Origin: Hyphomicrobiales bacterium
GTDB taxonomy: Bacteria; Pseudomonadota; Alphaproteobacteria; Rhizobiales; JACESI01
Direction: 5' to 3'
Length of the DNA stretch: 64,000 nt
Assembly: GCA_039973685.1 (NCBI GenBank)
Contig: JBDWKL010000016.1
Span: forward strand, 1-64,000
Both the position numbers and the translations under genes were made by a program. Below the pieces are notes generated by a model that saw only the letters and a program-made list of their open reading frames with translations, was not told where the DNA came from and did no database searches. Shown here piece by piece: positions 47,144 through 55,704 of the stretch; the stretch's first letter is position 1; each line of letters opens with the position of its first letter.

Positions 47144-48967
47144 GTGACGCAGTTTCCCACCACCAGTACATCCCTTCCCTTCGATCCGCGCAGCAATGTT
47201 GTGGAGGCAAGTCCGTCGCGACGTGACAACCAATCCGCCGCTGGATCATCAGAAGACAATAGGTTTTCGCAGGCTCTAGACAATAGCAACGCCCGCTCCG
47301 ATACCCGTTCTGAAGAAAGCCGTGACGATACACAAGCACCAACACGCGAAGCGGCACCTCGGGAAACTCCATCTGCAAATACCTCATTAAATGAAGATGC
47401 TGAGCAAAGTGCCGATGTTGAATTAACAAATGAAGAGACAGGGGCTGAAACTCAAGCAGCGGCTGGCGCCGACGAACAAGATACAACAGAAGTCACCGAA
47501 ACAGCTCTACCAACTGTTCCAGTGCCATTGGATCCATTCTCGTTCCTTCAGCAATCAACAACTGAGACACTGCAAACAAGTACGCCTCTCCTTGCTTCAA
47601 CAGCCATTGCTGGTTTTTTACCAATCGGTGAAATCGCAGGCGACGTTACAACCCCACAGCAAAATATTACAGGGTCGCTCTTAGAGGCTGCTACTGCACC
47701 TCAACAAGTAGGCCAGCTCGCTCAGGATGGGCAAAACCTCGCAACTCAAATCAATGACGCGTTGCCACAAGCTAATAATATTGCTGGTGGTGTTACCGGC
47801 GACACATTTGAAACTGTGCTCACAACACAATCAAGCAATGCCGGCACCCAAGCTACTGCGCAAAGCCTTACAAACCTTCAGCAGAATGCTATAAACCTTC
47901 AGCAAGATACAGCGCAAATCCCTGCAAGCCTTCAGCAAGATACGGCGCAAAGTCCTGCAAACCTTCAGCAGAATACGGCGCCAAGCCCTGCAAGCCTTCA
48001 GCAGAATACGGCGCCAAGTCCTGCAAGCCTTCAGCAGGGTGCTGCACAAAACCCTATAAACCTTCAGCAAGATACAACGCTAAGTCCTGCAAGCCTTCAG
48101 CAGAATTCGGCTGCGCCCAGCCTCCAAACGACCCAGCTAGGTGATGTGACGCAGCAAATTGCTAATCCAAACGCCGGATCCAACATTGGACCTAACGGCG
48201 TGCCCAACACTGGCCCAAATACTGGTCCAAATACTGGCTTAAACCCTACGAGTGTCGAAGGTGAGCAATTTGGCTCTCTGGCAAGTTCTAATCAATCCAC
48301 CACAACGCCATCCCAGCAATTAGCATCGTTGCTTTCAGGCGGCACTACAGCTGATGCTGCCCTGCCAAATCAAGGGCAATTAGCGAATACCCAGCTTCAG
48401 CAACCTTTACAGCAACAGCCTATTCAACAGGCAGCGCAGCCAGTCGCACAATTTACCAATACTGCCTTTGCAAATGACACCCTGCCTGCCTTCACCGCTC
48501 AGATTTCGCGTAACTTTGCCGCCGGACAAGATTCGTTCAACGTCAGATTGAACCCATCCGAATTAGGCCGCGTTGATGTGCGCGTCATTAATAACGACGA
48601 TGGCACGGTGAGCACACAAATTCGGGTTGAGCGATCTGAAACATTGGATCTGTTCCAACGCGACATTCGCGCCCTTGAACGCACCCTCCAACAATCTGGT
48701 GTGAAGCTAAGTTCAGATGGCATTGATTTGTCGCTGAAAGATAATGGCGCCGATCAAGGTGGTAACAATCAAGCCTTTAATAATGATTTTAACGGCCAAG
48801 GCGAGAACGCGCAAAACGGCGACCCAGCTTTGGACGCTGATGACAACAACCAACACTTAGACAATGACGGTCTTCTCGTTGACGACCTAACCGCCGATAT
48901 CCCCATAGATCAGGTGCAAACCATCTATGCCAGATATCAACCCGGCCAACTGAACATAAGAGTATAA
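47144..48967 (+). CDS. fliK: Flagellar hook-length control protein FliK
   Basis: A 607-residue secreted ruler/switch protein that sets hook length and switches export specificity. The C-terminal Flg_hook domain is clear (FNVRLNPSELGRVDVRV, then LQQSGVKLSSDGIDLS). The N-terminal 430 residues are low-complexity, Gln/Asn/Thr/Ser-rich and disordered, with an 11-residue tandem repeat (LQQxTAxxPAS) and a PNTG-type run. Start is GTG 47144. It is followed 3 bases later by flgD and preceded by a sigma-54 promoter. Symbol is by domain and context. Confidence 0.85.
   Translation: MTQFPTTSTSLPFDPRSNVVEASPSRRDNQSAAGSSEDNRFSQALDNSNARSDTRSEESRDDTQAPTREAAPRETPSANTSLNEDAEQSADVELTNEETGAETQAAAGADEQDTTEVTETALPTVPVPLDPFSFLQQSTTETLQTSTPLLASTAIAGFLPIGEIAGDVTTPQQNITGSLLEAATAPQQVGQLAQDGQNLATQINDALPQANNIAGGVTGDTFETVLTTQSSNAGTQATAQSLTNLQQNAINLQQDTAQIPASLQQDTAQSPANLQQNTAPSPASLQQNTAPSPASLQQGAAQNPINLQQDTTLSPASLQQNSAAPSLQTTQLGDVTQQIANPNAGSNIGPNGVPNTGPNTGPNTGLNPTSVEGEQFGSLASSNQSTTTPSQQLASLLSGGTTADAALPNQGQLANTQLQQPLQQQPIQQAAQPVAQFTNTAFANDTLPAFTAQISRNFAAGQDSFNVRLNPSELGRVDVRVINNDDGTVSTQIRVERSETLDLFQRDIRALERTLQQSGVKLSSDGIDLSLKDNGADQGGNNQAFNNDFNGQGENAQNGDPALDADDNNQHLDNDGLLVDDLTADIPIDQVQTIYARYQPGQLNIRV
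47876..48121 (+). repeat. 33-base in-frame tandem repeat in fliK
   Basis: Six full 33-base units between 47897 and 48094, plus partial units at both ends, encode LQQ[DNG][TA]A[QP]xP[AI][SN]. Two adjacent units (47963-47995 and 47996-48028) differ by about one base, so the array has expanded recently. Unit number would lengthen the FliK ruler in steps of 11 residues. Confidence 0.9.
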
Positions 48968-48970
48968 AAA

Positions 48971-49678
48971 ATGACTGATGTAACTTCGAATTCCATCTTT
49001 CCCTCGACATCGACAGTAGCGTTGCCAACAACAGGCACGGTCAACACCGATACCAATGCGTCTGAAAGTGAAAGCCAGCTGGTTGAAAACTTTGACACGT
49101 TTCTACAATTGCTGGTCGCTCAAATTCAAAATCAGGATCCAACATCTCCAACAGATACGGATGCCTTTACTCAACAATTGGTGCAGTTCTCAGAACTCGA
49201 GCAATCAATCCAATCAAATGACAACCTAGAAACAATCTTGTCATCCATTGAAAGCCAGAATGCAGCAAGCATTGTAAGCTATATCGGCCAAACCGTTTCT
49301 GCTGAGGGCGCTGCAACGACTTTGAACAATGGCGAAGCGACGTTTAACCTAACAACCAACGAATTTGTGCCTGAGGCGAACATTACTGTGCGCTCTTCTA
49401 CAGGGGAAATCGTTTTCGAGGGCACTCAGGCCTTGGAAGCGGGAAGTAACCAATTTGTCTGGGACGGCGTGACAAGCAGTGGCGATCAGCTGCCTGACGG
49501 CGGCACCTTTAGCATTACTGTCACAGGTGAGAACTCGGCTGGTAATTTTTCAAGCATCTCCACAAACATCAATGGCGTGGTCGATGGTGTTGATTTTAGC
49601 GGGGGAACGCCAAGCCTTCGGATCGGTGAAGCAACCATCCCACTAACCGCTGTGACCGCTGTTTCCGCCACACTTTGA
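48971..49678 (+). CDS. flgD: Flagellar hook assembly protein FlgD
   Basis: A 235-residue hook-cap scaffold exported through the flagellar system. The N-terminal FlgD segment (FLQLLVAQIQNQDPTSPTD, QFSELEQSIQSN) and the C-terminal FlgD Ig/TUDOR domain (ASIVSYIGQTVSA; VWDGVTSSGDQLPDGGTFSITVTG) are complete. It lies 3 bases downstream of fliK in the same operon. Confidence 0.93.
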   Translation: MTDVTSNSIFPSTSTVALPTTGTVNTDTNASESESQLVENFDTFLQLLVAQIQNQDPTSPTDTDAFTQQLVQFSELEQSIQSNDNLETILSSIESQNAASIVSYIGQTVSAEGAATTLNNGEATFNLTTNEFVPEANITVRSSTGEIVFEGTQALEAGSNQFVWDGVTSSGDQLPDGGTFSITVTGENSAGNFSSISTNINGVVDGVDFSGGTPSLRIGEATIPLTAVTAVSATL

Positions 49679-49683
49679 TATTT

Positions 49684-49708
49684 TTTTGAAGTTTTTTTTG
49701 CTTCAAAA
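49684..49708 (+). terminator. A/T-rich hairpin after flgD, weak terminator candidate
   Basis: TTTTGAAG and CTTCAAAA form an eight-base-pair stem with a T-rich loop 6 bases after the flgD stop. The stem is weak and no T-run follows, so function is doubtful. Confidence 0.3.
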
Positions 49709-49840
49709 CCGCAGATTTCTGCCATTTATGAAAAAATTCTGCATTTCTTACCAATTTGTTGCGCCACATTTAGGTAATTCTTAAACCCCCTGCGCTACAT
49801 TGCTTTCATCAGGTCAATTAAGTTTTGTGTGAGAGTAAGT

Positions 49841-50113
49841 ATGACCGAGTATGTGCGTCCGCGCGTTAAATATGTGATTGGTCCAGATGGAAGCCCGTTA
49901 ACGGTTGCCGATCTGCCACCAACATCAACCCGCCGCTGGGTTATCCGCCGAAAGGCTGAAGTCGTTGCAGCGGTAAGGGGTGGGCTTTTAAGCCTTGAAG
50001 AAGCTTGTCAGCGTTATACGTTGACAGTTGAAGAGTTTCTTTCCTGGCAACAGTCAATCGATCAACATGGCCTAGCAGGTCTTCGAGCGACAAGAGTTCA
50101 GGAATACAGATAG
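49841..50113 (+). CDS. sciP: CtrA inhibitor SciP (DUF1153)
   Basis: A 90-residue DNA-binding protein. RPRVKYVIGPDGSPLTVADLPP, TRRWVIRRKAEVVAAVRGGL and LSLEEACQRYTLTVEEFLSWQ match the DUF1153/SciP family almost throughout. In Caulobacter SciP binds CtrA or CtrA promoters and blocks CtrA-activated genes in early cell-cycle stages. Start is ATG 49841 (MTEYVRP), the family start; an in-frame GTG at 49829 is less likely. It has its own terminator and stands just before fliF, whose promoter carries a CtrA-type box. Confidence 0.93.
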   Translation: MTEYVRPRVKYVIGPDGSPLTVADLPPTSTRRWVIRRKAEVVAAVRGGLLSLEEACQRYTLTVEEFLSWQQSIDQHGLAGLRATRVQEYR

Positions 50114-50145
50114 ACTGAAATTTATTTATTAGTTTATTGAATTAG

Positions 50146-50176
50146 AAAAGCGGTTGGTTTTCCAGCCGCTTTTTTG
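50146..50176 (+). terminator. Rho-independent terminator after sciP
   Basis: AAAAGCGG with TGG pairs with CCA and CCGCTTTT across a small bulge and a TTTT loop, followed by more T. It isolates sciP from fliF. Confidence 0.85.
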
Positions 50177-50269
50177 TTTATTTTCCTATGTTTTCCCTAG
50201 GTTTTGGAGGCTTTCCACCCCTGCATTTTCAAAATGGCTGAAACAAATTTTCGCAAATTCGTCAAAGTG

Positions 50270-50310
50270 TTAACGCCTTGTTTACCATGAACTGGGAAAT
50301 TATTGCCTAG
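50270..50310 (+). promoter_or_regulatory. CtrA-type promoter of the fliF operon
   Basis: TTAA (50270-50273), seven bases, then TTTACC (50281-50286) is close to the CtrA box TTAA-N7-TTAACC. TTGCCTAG follows at 50303-50310, exactly 33 bases from the box start. The same box and the same spacing to an identical TTGCCTAG occur before flhA. Confidence 0.65.
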
Positions 50311-50381
50311 TTGTTGAGGCGACTTGAACAAGGGCAGTTCGTAACTAACCTCAACTATGTATTGTTTGAAGGTGGCACCTA

Positions 50382-52019
50382 GTGGATAGCGTTTTATCAA
50401 CTGTTCAAAAAATCGGACCGGCACGCATTGCAGCAATGGCTGTAGTGGCAGCTTTACTAATCGGGTTTTTTGGGTTCATTACAATTCGCGTTTCTAAGCC
50501 TCCAATGGCGCCGCTTTACACAGATCTCTCCTTTGATGATTCAACTGGCATTGTCGAATTCTTAGAATCCCAAGGCGTTGCCTACGAATTGAGCAACAAT
50601 GGCGGCTCAATTTCCATCGATCAGGATAAAATTCTAAGAACACGCATGGCGCTTGCCTCAGAGGGTCTGCCACTTGGCGGCAATGTGGGTTACGAAATTT
50701 TCGACAGGACCGACACGCTTGGCACCACGTCATTTGTTCAAAACATCAATCACGTCCGCGCACTTGAGGGCGAATTGGCCCGCACAATCACCTCAATCAA
50801 TCGTATTCGTGGTGCGCGTGTTCATTTGGTCATCCCAGAACGCCAACTTTTTCAGCGCGAGCAAAAGCCACCAACTGCCTCGATCGCTTTAAAAGTTCGC
50901 GGTGTGTTGGATCAAAGCCAAATCCGCGCAATCCAACATCTTGTTGCGTCTGCCATTGATGGGCTTTCACCGACCAAAGTTTCCATCGTCGATGAAACAG
51001 GCACATTGCTCGCCTCTGGCAACGGACCGGCGGGCGCAGGGCTTGCTATGCAAAATGCTCAAGGTCGAGCAACTCAAGTTCAAGACCAACTCCGCAATCA
51101 AATTACAGATCTTCTAAGCGGTGTGGTTGGTCCAGGCCGCGCTCGTGTTCAAGTTTCAGCCGAACTTGAAATGAACCGCGTCACACAAACATCTGATGTT
51201 TATGACCCTGAAAGCCAAGTGGTGCGCTCAACGCAAAGCCGCAGCCAAGAAAGCGAAAGCCAAGAACGCAGACCCAATGCTGGTGTAAGCGTTGGGAACG
51301 AACTTCCAACCGCAACCGCTGATGCCAATACACCTGATGAGACTGAAGCCACGGCTAATACCGAAGAAGTTGTAAATTACGAAATCTCACGCACCACCAC
51401 CACACAAGTGAAAGAAGCAGGCGCGGTTAAACGCCTGTCTGTCGCCGTGCTTGTTGATGGTACCTACACCAAGAATGAAGACGGCACCTACACCTATGCC
51501 CCCCGTAGTGATGAAGAGCTTGCTCGTCTTGCAACTTTGGTTCGTTCAGCTGTTGGTTTCAACGAGGGACGAGGCGACCTTGTCGAGGTGGTCAATCTTG
51601 AATTTGCTGAAAAGCCAGTTGAAAACCCTGATTTGGTTGAAGAGGCAGAGGCATTCGAATTCACTAAATACGATTATTTTCGCATAGCAGAATTGGCAGT
51701 AATGGCCATTCTTACCCTCTTTGTGCTGCTTCTTGTTGTCCGCCCACTCTTGCGCCGGGTGCTTGATAATACAGTGCCAGAGTCGCTTGTGTCAGAACAA
51801 ATTGTTAATGGTACTGCGGCAACTCAAGGTGCAATCTCCGGCAATAATACAGCTTCCATGGGGCTAGACCCAAACAATCCAGCTTCTCAACAAATCGCTG
51901 AAGCAATGAAACAAGGTGCTGTGCGATCTGAAGTCGTCAGCCAGATCGGTGAGATGGTCAACACAAATCCTGATGCCGCTGCAGGCGTTGTGCGCAACTT
52001 GATTAGAGAAGCGGCATAA
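50382..52019 (+). CDS. fliF: Flagellar MS-ring protein FliF
   Basis: A 545-residue inner-membrane protein that forms the MS ring and the base of the export gate. A transmembrane helix lies at about residues 16-34 and another at 440-462; between them are the ring-building motifs (DRTDTLGTTSFVQNINHVRALEGELARTI; RVHLVIPERQLF). The C-terminal cytoplasmic tail binds FliG. It overlaps fliG by one base (TAATG). First gene of the fliF-G-H-N-flbD operon. Confidence 0.96.
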   Translation: MDSVLSTVQKIGPARIAAMAVVAALLIGFFGFITIRVSKPPMAPLYTDLSFDDSTGIVEFLESQGVAYELSNNGGSISIDQDKILRTRMALASEGLPLGGNVGYEIFDRTDTLGTTSFVQNINHVRALEGELARTITSINRIRGARVHLVIPERQLFQREQKPPTASIALKVRGVLDQSQIRAIQHLVASAIDGLSPTKVSIVDETGTLLASGNGPAGAGLAMQNAQGRATQVQDQLRNQITDLLSGVVGPGRARVQVSAELEMNRVTQTSDVYDPESQVVRSTQSRSQESESQERRPNAGVSVGNELPTATADANTPDETEATANTEEVVNYEISRTTTTQVKEAGAVKRLSVAVLVDGTYTKNEDGTYTYAPRSDEELARLATLVRSAVGFNEGRGDLVEVVNLEFAEKPVENPDLVEEAEAFEFTKYDYFRIAELAVMAILTLFVLLLVVRPLLRRVLDNTVPESLVSEQIVNGTAATQGAISGNNTASMGLDPNNPASQQIAEAMKQGAVRSEVVSQIGEMVNTNPDAAAGVVRNLIREAA

Positions 52020-53062
52020 TGACTAGTGAAAATTCCATCACTATTAAAAACCGAAATGTCCTTACTGGTGACCTCAATGGCGCGCAAAAAGCGGCAGCCC
52101 TTATGCTTGCTTTGGGTGAAGAAAACGGCAAAGAAATTTGGACTCGTCTGGATGATGATGAGATTAAAACCATATCCACAGCAATGGCCCAACTTGGAGG
52201 CATTCCGCCCCTAGCCTTTGAAGATGTGTTGGTTGATTTCGTTTCAAGATTGGCAAGTGATGGCGCGATGTCCGGCACTATTTCCAGCACGGAACAATTG
52301 CTAAAATCATTTCTCCCAGCAGACCGTGTTGCCAATATTATGCAAGAAATCCGCGGGCCTGCCGGCAGCAACATGTGGGAGAAGCTCTCTAATGTGCAAG
52401 CAAATGTGCTCGCCAGCTACCTGAAGAACGAATACCCGCAAACCGTCGCTGTGATTCTCTCGCACATTGCAAACGAGCATGCTGCCGAAGTATTGGGCGT
52501 TTTGCCTGAAGAATTCGCTCTCGAAGTTGTCGGACGAATGCTCACGATGGAATCGGTTCAAACAGAAATTCTTGAGCAAATTGAAAACACACTTCGCCAA
52601 GAATTCATGACAAACCTCTCTCGCAGCAGCAAGCGCGATCCGCACGAGATGATGGCTGGTATATTCAATAATTTTGACCGCCAAACGGAAGCCCGCTTCC
52701 TTACTGCCCTTGAAGAAGAAAAACGCGAATCTGCTGATCGCATTAAACAGCTGATGTTTACCTTTGATGATCTTGGCAAACTTGATGCTGGGTCTGTTCA
52801 AACATTGCTGCGGGACGTGGAAAAAGCGGATCTTGCAATCTCTTTGAAAGGGGCGAGCGAAACATTGCGCGAGTTCTTCTTCTCCAACATGTCACAACGG
52901 GCTGCAAAAATGCTGAAAGATGACATGGAGTCACTTGGACCCATGCGCCTCAGCGAAGTGGATGAAGCTCAAAACAGACTTGTTATGACCGCAAAAGCCT
53001 TGGCAGATGCTGGTGAAATTGTTGTCCAGAAGGGCGAAAGTGAAGAAGAGATGATCTATTGA
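52019..53062 (+). CDS. fliG: Flagellar motor switch protein FliG
   Basis: A 347-residue rotor protein; the C-terminal domain takes torque from the stator, the middle domain binds FliM and the N-domain binds FliF. QKAAALMLALGEENGKEIW, EYPQTVAVILSHIANEHAAEVL, LMFTFDDLGKLDAGSVQTLLRDV and MSQRAAKMLKDDMESLGPMRLSEVDEAQ are conserved segments with the torque-helix charges in place. It is coupled to fliF and fliH by one-base overlaps. Confidence 0.97.
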   Translation: MTSENSITIKNRNVLTGDLNGAQKAAALMLALGEENGKEIWTRLDDDEIKTISTAMAQLGGIPPLAFEDVLVDFVSRLASDGAMSGTISSTEQLLKSFLPADRVANIMQEIRGPAGSNMWEKLSNVQANVLASYLKNEYPQTVAVILSHIANEHAAEVLGVLPEEFALEVVGRMLTMESVQTEILEQIENTLRQEFMTNLSRSSKRDPHEMMAGIFNNFDRQTEARFLTALEEEKRESADRIKQLMFTFDDLGKLDAGSVQTLLRDVEKADLAISLKGASETLREFFFSNMSQRAAKMLKDDMESLGPMRLSEVDEAQNRLVMTAKALADAGEIVVQKGESEEEMIY

Positions 53063-53745
53063 TGAGTGCAGATATTCAAAAGCTTGGAGATGCTGCCCCG
53101 TTCTCTTTTGACGTCAATTTTGCAGCGCCCAAATCGGAAAAACCAATCCCAACGGTTTTGCTGCCAGATCATGAGCTTGCCTTAAAAGAGGCGGAAGAAC
53201 GTGGTCGTCTTATTGGTATTGAAGAGGGCAAAGCTGGCGAAGAAGCACGCCTTGCCAATGAAGCAAAACGGGTCGCAGATGCTGCTGCTGGCATTCTTGC
53301 CGCCATTGACGGTGACCGCTCAAAGCTGGAACGCGATAGTGCTACTTTAGCTCTTTCGATCGGCAAAAAGCTGGCTGGTGAAGCCCTCACGCGGTTCCCA
53401 TTGGACAATATCGAGGCCTTGATTAGCGAATGTCTGGGCCCCCTTAGAAGCACGCCACATCTTGTTGTGCGTCTTCACGAAAAAGATGCGGCAGCAATTA
53501 CTGAGACGGTTGGCAAATTTGCCCGCGAATCTGGTTTTGATGGCCGCTTCGTCGTGCTTGGGGAACCTGACTTTGCCCCCGGCGATTGTCGTATCGAGTG
53601 GGCTGATGGTGGCATCATCCGAAATCTCGACACCGTCGAAACTGAAATTGAAACATCCTTTCAACGCTACTTTGCTGCCTTGGATGAGGCAAACGCCTCA
53701 AACACAAAAGTAGCAAGTCAATCGGAGCAATTGAGCCATGAGTGA
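53062..53745 (+). CDS. fliH: Flagellar assembly protein FliH
   Basis: A 227-residue cytoplasmic protein predicted to regulate the FliI ATPase and bring it to the export gate. A Glu/Ala-rich coiled coil (residues about 40-95) precedes a C-terminal domain (LALSIGKKLAGEAL; HLVVRLHEKDAA; DCRIEWADGGIIRN) of the FliH/HrpE type. The ATG at 53062 overlaps the fliG stop; an in-frame TTG one codon earlier is not needed. Alphaproteobacterial FliH is divergent, so identity rests on C-domain motifs and position. Confidence 0.83.
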   Translation: MSADIQKLGDAAPFSFDVNFAAPKSEKPIPTVLLPDHELALKEAEERGRLIGIEEGKAGEEARLANEAKRVADAAAGILAAIDGDRSKLERDSATLALSIGKKLAGEALTRFPLDNIEALISECLGPLRSTPHLVVRLHEKDAAAITETVGKFARESGFDGRFVVLGEPDFAPGDCRIEWADGGIIRNLDTVETEIETSFQRYFAALDEANASNTKVASQSEQLSHE

Positions 53746-54112
53746 TGAGACTGAAACACCACCAATGACGGATTCACCTGCTATGGATGACGGGAACGGA
53801 GCGCCACTCGCGCTGGATGAACATGCTCAGCCAGCAAAAGAAACAGATGACGGGATCATTGAAGAAAAAAATCCAGCCGATCTGGAATCCGTCTTTGATG
53901 TGCCGGTCAAAGTATCGGCCGTTCTTGGTCGCTCCCGCATGAAAGTATCAGATCTAATGAAACTCGACCGTGGCTCCATCTTGGAGCTCGATCGTAAAGT
54001 CGGCGAGAGCATCGATATTTTCGTGAATAATCGGCTAATTGCGCGTGGTGAAGTTGTGCTTGTTGATAATCAGCTCGGCGTCACCATGACTGAAATAATC
54101 GCACAAGAATAG
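53738..54112 (+). CDS. fliN: Flagellar motor switch protein FliN
   Basis: A 124-residue C-ring protein. The C-terminal SpoA domain (VPVKVSAVLGRSRMKVSDLMKL, GSILELDRKVGES, FVNNRLIARGEVVLVDNQLGV) is complete; the acidic first 45 residues are variable. It overlaps fliH by 8 bases and is followed 12 bases later by flbD. Confidence 0.94.
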   Translation: MSDETETPPMTDSPAMDDGNGAPLALDEHAQPAKETDDGIIEEKNPADLESVFDVPVKVSAVLGRSRMKVSDLMKLDRGSILELDRKVGESIDIFVNNRLIARGEVVLVDNQLGVTMTEIIAQE

Positions 54113-54124
54113 AAAGATAGAAAA

Positions 54125-55507
54125 ATGCGTCTTCTAATTATTGGGCCCTTAAACGGTCAACTTTCTACAGCCACAAAAATCGCTATGGATGGCGGTGCGA
54201 AAGTCATGCATGTGGATGATGTTGCAGGCGCTATGGCGACGCTGCGCTCAGGCAAAGGGGCTGATTTGCTCTTTGTCGATGTGGCAATCAATATTGGTCA
54301 GCTTGTCAGCCAACTCGACTTTGAACGCATTCATGTACCCATCGTTGCCTGCGGTGTGGAAACAAATGCGACCGCTGCTGTTGATGCTATCCGCGCTGGC
54401 GCAAAAGAATACATCCCGCTGCCACCAGACGCTGAATTAATTGCTGCCGTTATCCAAGCGGTTGCGAAAGAATCATTAGAATTCGTTTTCCGTGATCCCG
54501 CCATGGGCCATGTTGTAAAACTTGCTGAACAAATCGCCCCTTCTGATGCTTCAGTGCTCATCACAGGTGAAAGCGGTACAGGCAAGGAAGTGGTCGCGAA
54601 ATTCGTCCATTCCAAATCTAATCGTGCGGGCAAACCATTCATCTCCGTCAATTGTGCGGCAATCCCTGAACACCTCTTGGAATCCGAATTATTCGGCCAT
54701 GAAAAAGGCGCGTTTACGGGGGCGGTGCAACGTCGTATCGGTAAGTTTGAAGAAGCTGACGGCGGCACGCTGCTGCTTGATGAAATCAGCGAAATGGATG
54801 TGCGCCTACAAGCAAAACTTCTGCGTGCTATCCAAGAACGTGTGATTGACCGTGTTGGCGGTACAAAACCTGTTTCAGTGAACATTCGCATTCTTGCAAC
54901 TTCAAACCGCAATTTGAAGGACGCCGTCAAGGAAGGTACCTTCCGCGAAGACTTGCTCTATCGCTTGAATGTGGTGAACCTATCCCTACCAGCGCTAAGA
55001 CAGCGCCCAGATGACATCATCGCATTGTCAAAGCACTTTGCCATTAAATACGCAAAAGCCAATGGCATGCCTGAACGCGCTTTGAGCCCTGAGGCCGAAC
55101 GGCTTGTTCAAGGCAATTCATGGCCTGGCAATGTGCGCGAACTGGAAAACGCAATCCACCGCGCGGTCCTCATTGCAACCGGTGAGGCAATCGGTCCTGA
55201 AGCGATCATCATGCCAGATGGGTCGGAATTCTCAGACGGTATGATCGGTATACCTAGCGATCCAGTTGCCCGCCAAGCAGCAATGACCGCAGAAGCCGTG
55301 ACCCGCACGCTTGTGGGTACTCCGCTTGCTGATGTGGAACGTGATTTGATTTTGGATACTTTGGACCATTGTCTAGGGAACCGAACCCATGCAGCCAATA
55401 TTCTTGGCATCTCCATTCGAACCCTACGCAACAAATTGCGGCTCTATATGGATAACGGGATTGATATTCCACAGCCTGGTGAAATTAGAAGCGCGATGGC
55501 AGGGTAA
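54125..55507 (+). CDS. flbD: Sigma-54-dependent flagellar regulator FlbD
   Basis: A 460-residue activator of sigma-54 polymerase. The N-terminal response-receiver-like domain (about residues 1-115) lacks the usual acidic triad, as in other FlbD proteins. The AAA+ domain has Walker A GESGTGKE, the sigma-54 loop GAFTGA, Walker B GGTLLLDEI and the arginine region; the Fis-type HTH ends the protein (NRTHAANILGISIRTLRNKL). In Caulobacter FlbD activates late flagellar genes and represses fliF. It likely drives the sigma-54 promoter before fliK here. Confidence 0.92.
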   Translation: MRLLIIGPLNGQLSTATKIAMDGGAKVMHVDDVAGAMATLRSGKGADLLFVDVAINIGQLVSQLDFERIHVPIVACGVETNATAAVDAIRAGAKEYIPLPPDAELIAAVIQAVAKESLEFVFRDPAMGHVVKLAEQIAPSDASVLITGESGTGKEVVAKFVHSKSNRAGKPFISVNCAAIPEHLLESELFGHEKGAFTGAVQRRIGKFEEADGGTLLLDEISEMDVRLQAKLLRAIQERVIDRVGGTKPVSVNIRILATSNRNLKDAVKEGTFREDLLYRLNVVNLSLPALRQRPDDIIALSKHFAIKYAKANGMPERALSPEAERLVQGNSWPGNVRELENAIHRAVLIATGEAIGPEAIIMPDGSEFSDGMIGIPSDPVARQAAMTAEAVTRTLVGTPLADVERDLILDTLDHCLGNRTHAANILGISIRTLRNKLRLYMDNGIDIPQPGEIRSAMAG

Positions 55508-55533
55508 CCACCTTAGCGTTCAAGCCCCAATGC

Positions 55534-55686
55534 TCAATAGATGAAGCAATTGGCAAAATCTGCAATCCGCAGTTCTATCCAGATGGCGGTGCCTTCATGC
55601 GCCCACGCCATTGTGGCTGCACCTAGGCCGGTGAATATTCCACCGATCACAAGGGCGACAAATGTGTTTTGGGCTGCATAGGACAT
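55534..55686 (-). CDS. Small single-helix membrane protein (50 aa)
   Basis: A short open frame not long enough for most gene finders: MSYAAQNTFVALVIGG, a transmembrane helix to about residue 28, then a polar tail WIELRIADFANCFIY. It starts 18 bases after the SCO1-like gene stop and is on the same strand. Composition is coding-like and its place behind a cytochrome-oxidase assembly factor is suggestive, but the ribosome site is weak. Confidence 0.42.
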   Translation of the reverse strand: MSYAAQNTFVALVIGGIFTGLGAATMAWAHEGTAIWIELRIADFANCFIY

Positions 55687-55704
55687 GCGTAAAATATAGC
55701 AGAA

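Noticed and set aside
47876-48121. CRISPR-like regularly spaced repeats
   Set aside because: Units are contiguous, in frame and coding inside fliK; there are no spacers or cas genes.
50290-50307. Sigma-54 promoter before fliF (CTGGGAAATTATTGCC)
   Set aside because: GG to GC spacing is 9 instead of 10, and the CtrA-type layout shared with flhA explains the region better.
54331-54930. Minus-strand 199-codon frame opposite flbD
   Set aside because: Antisense shadow of the AAA+ domain of FlbD.
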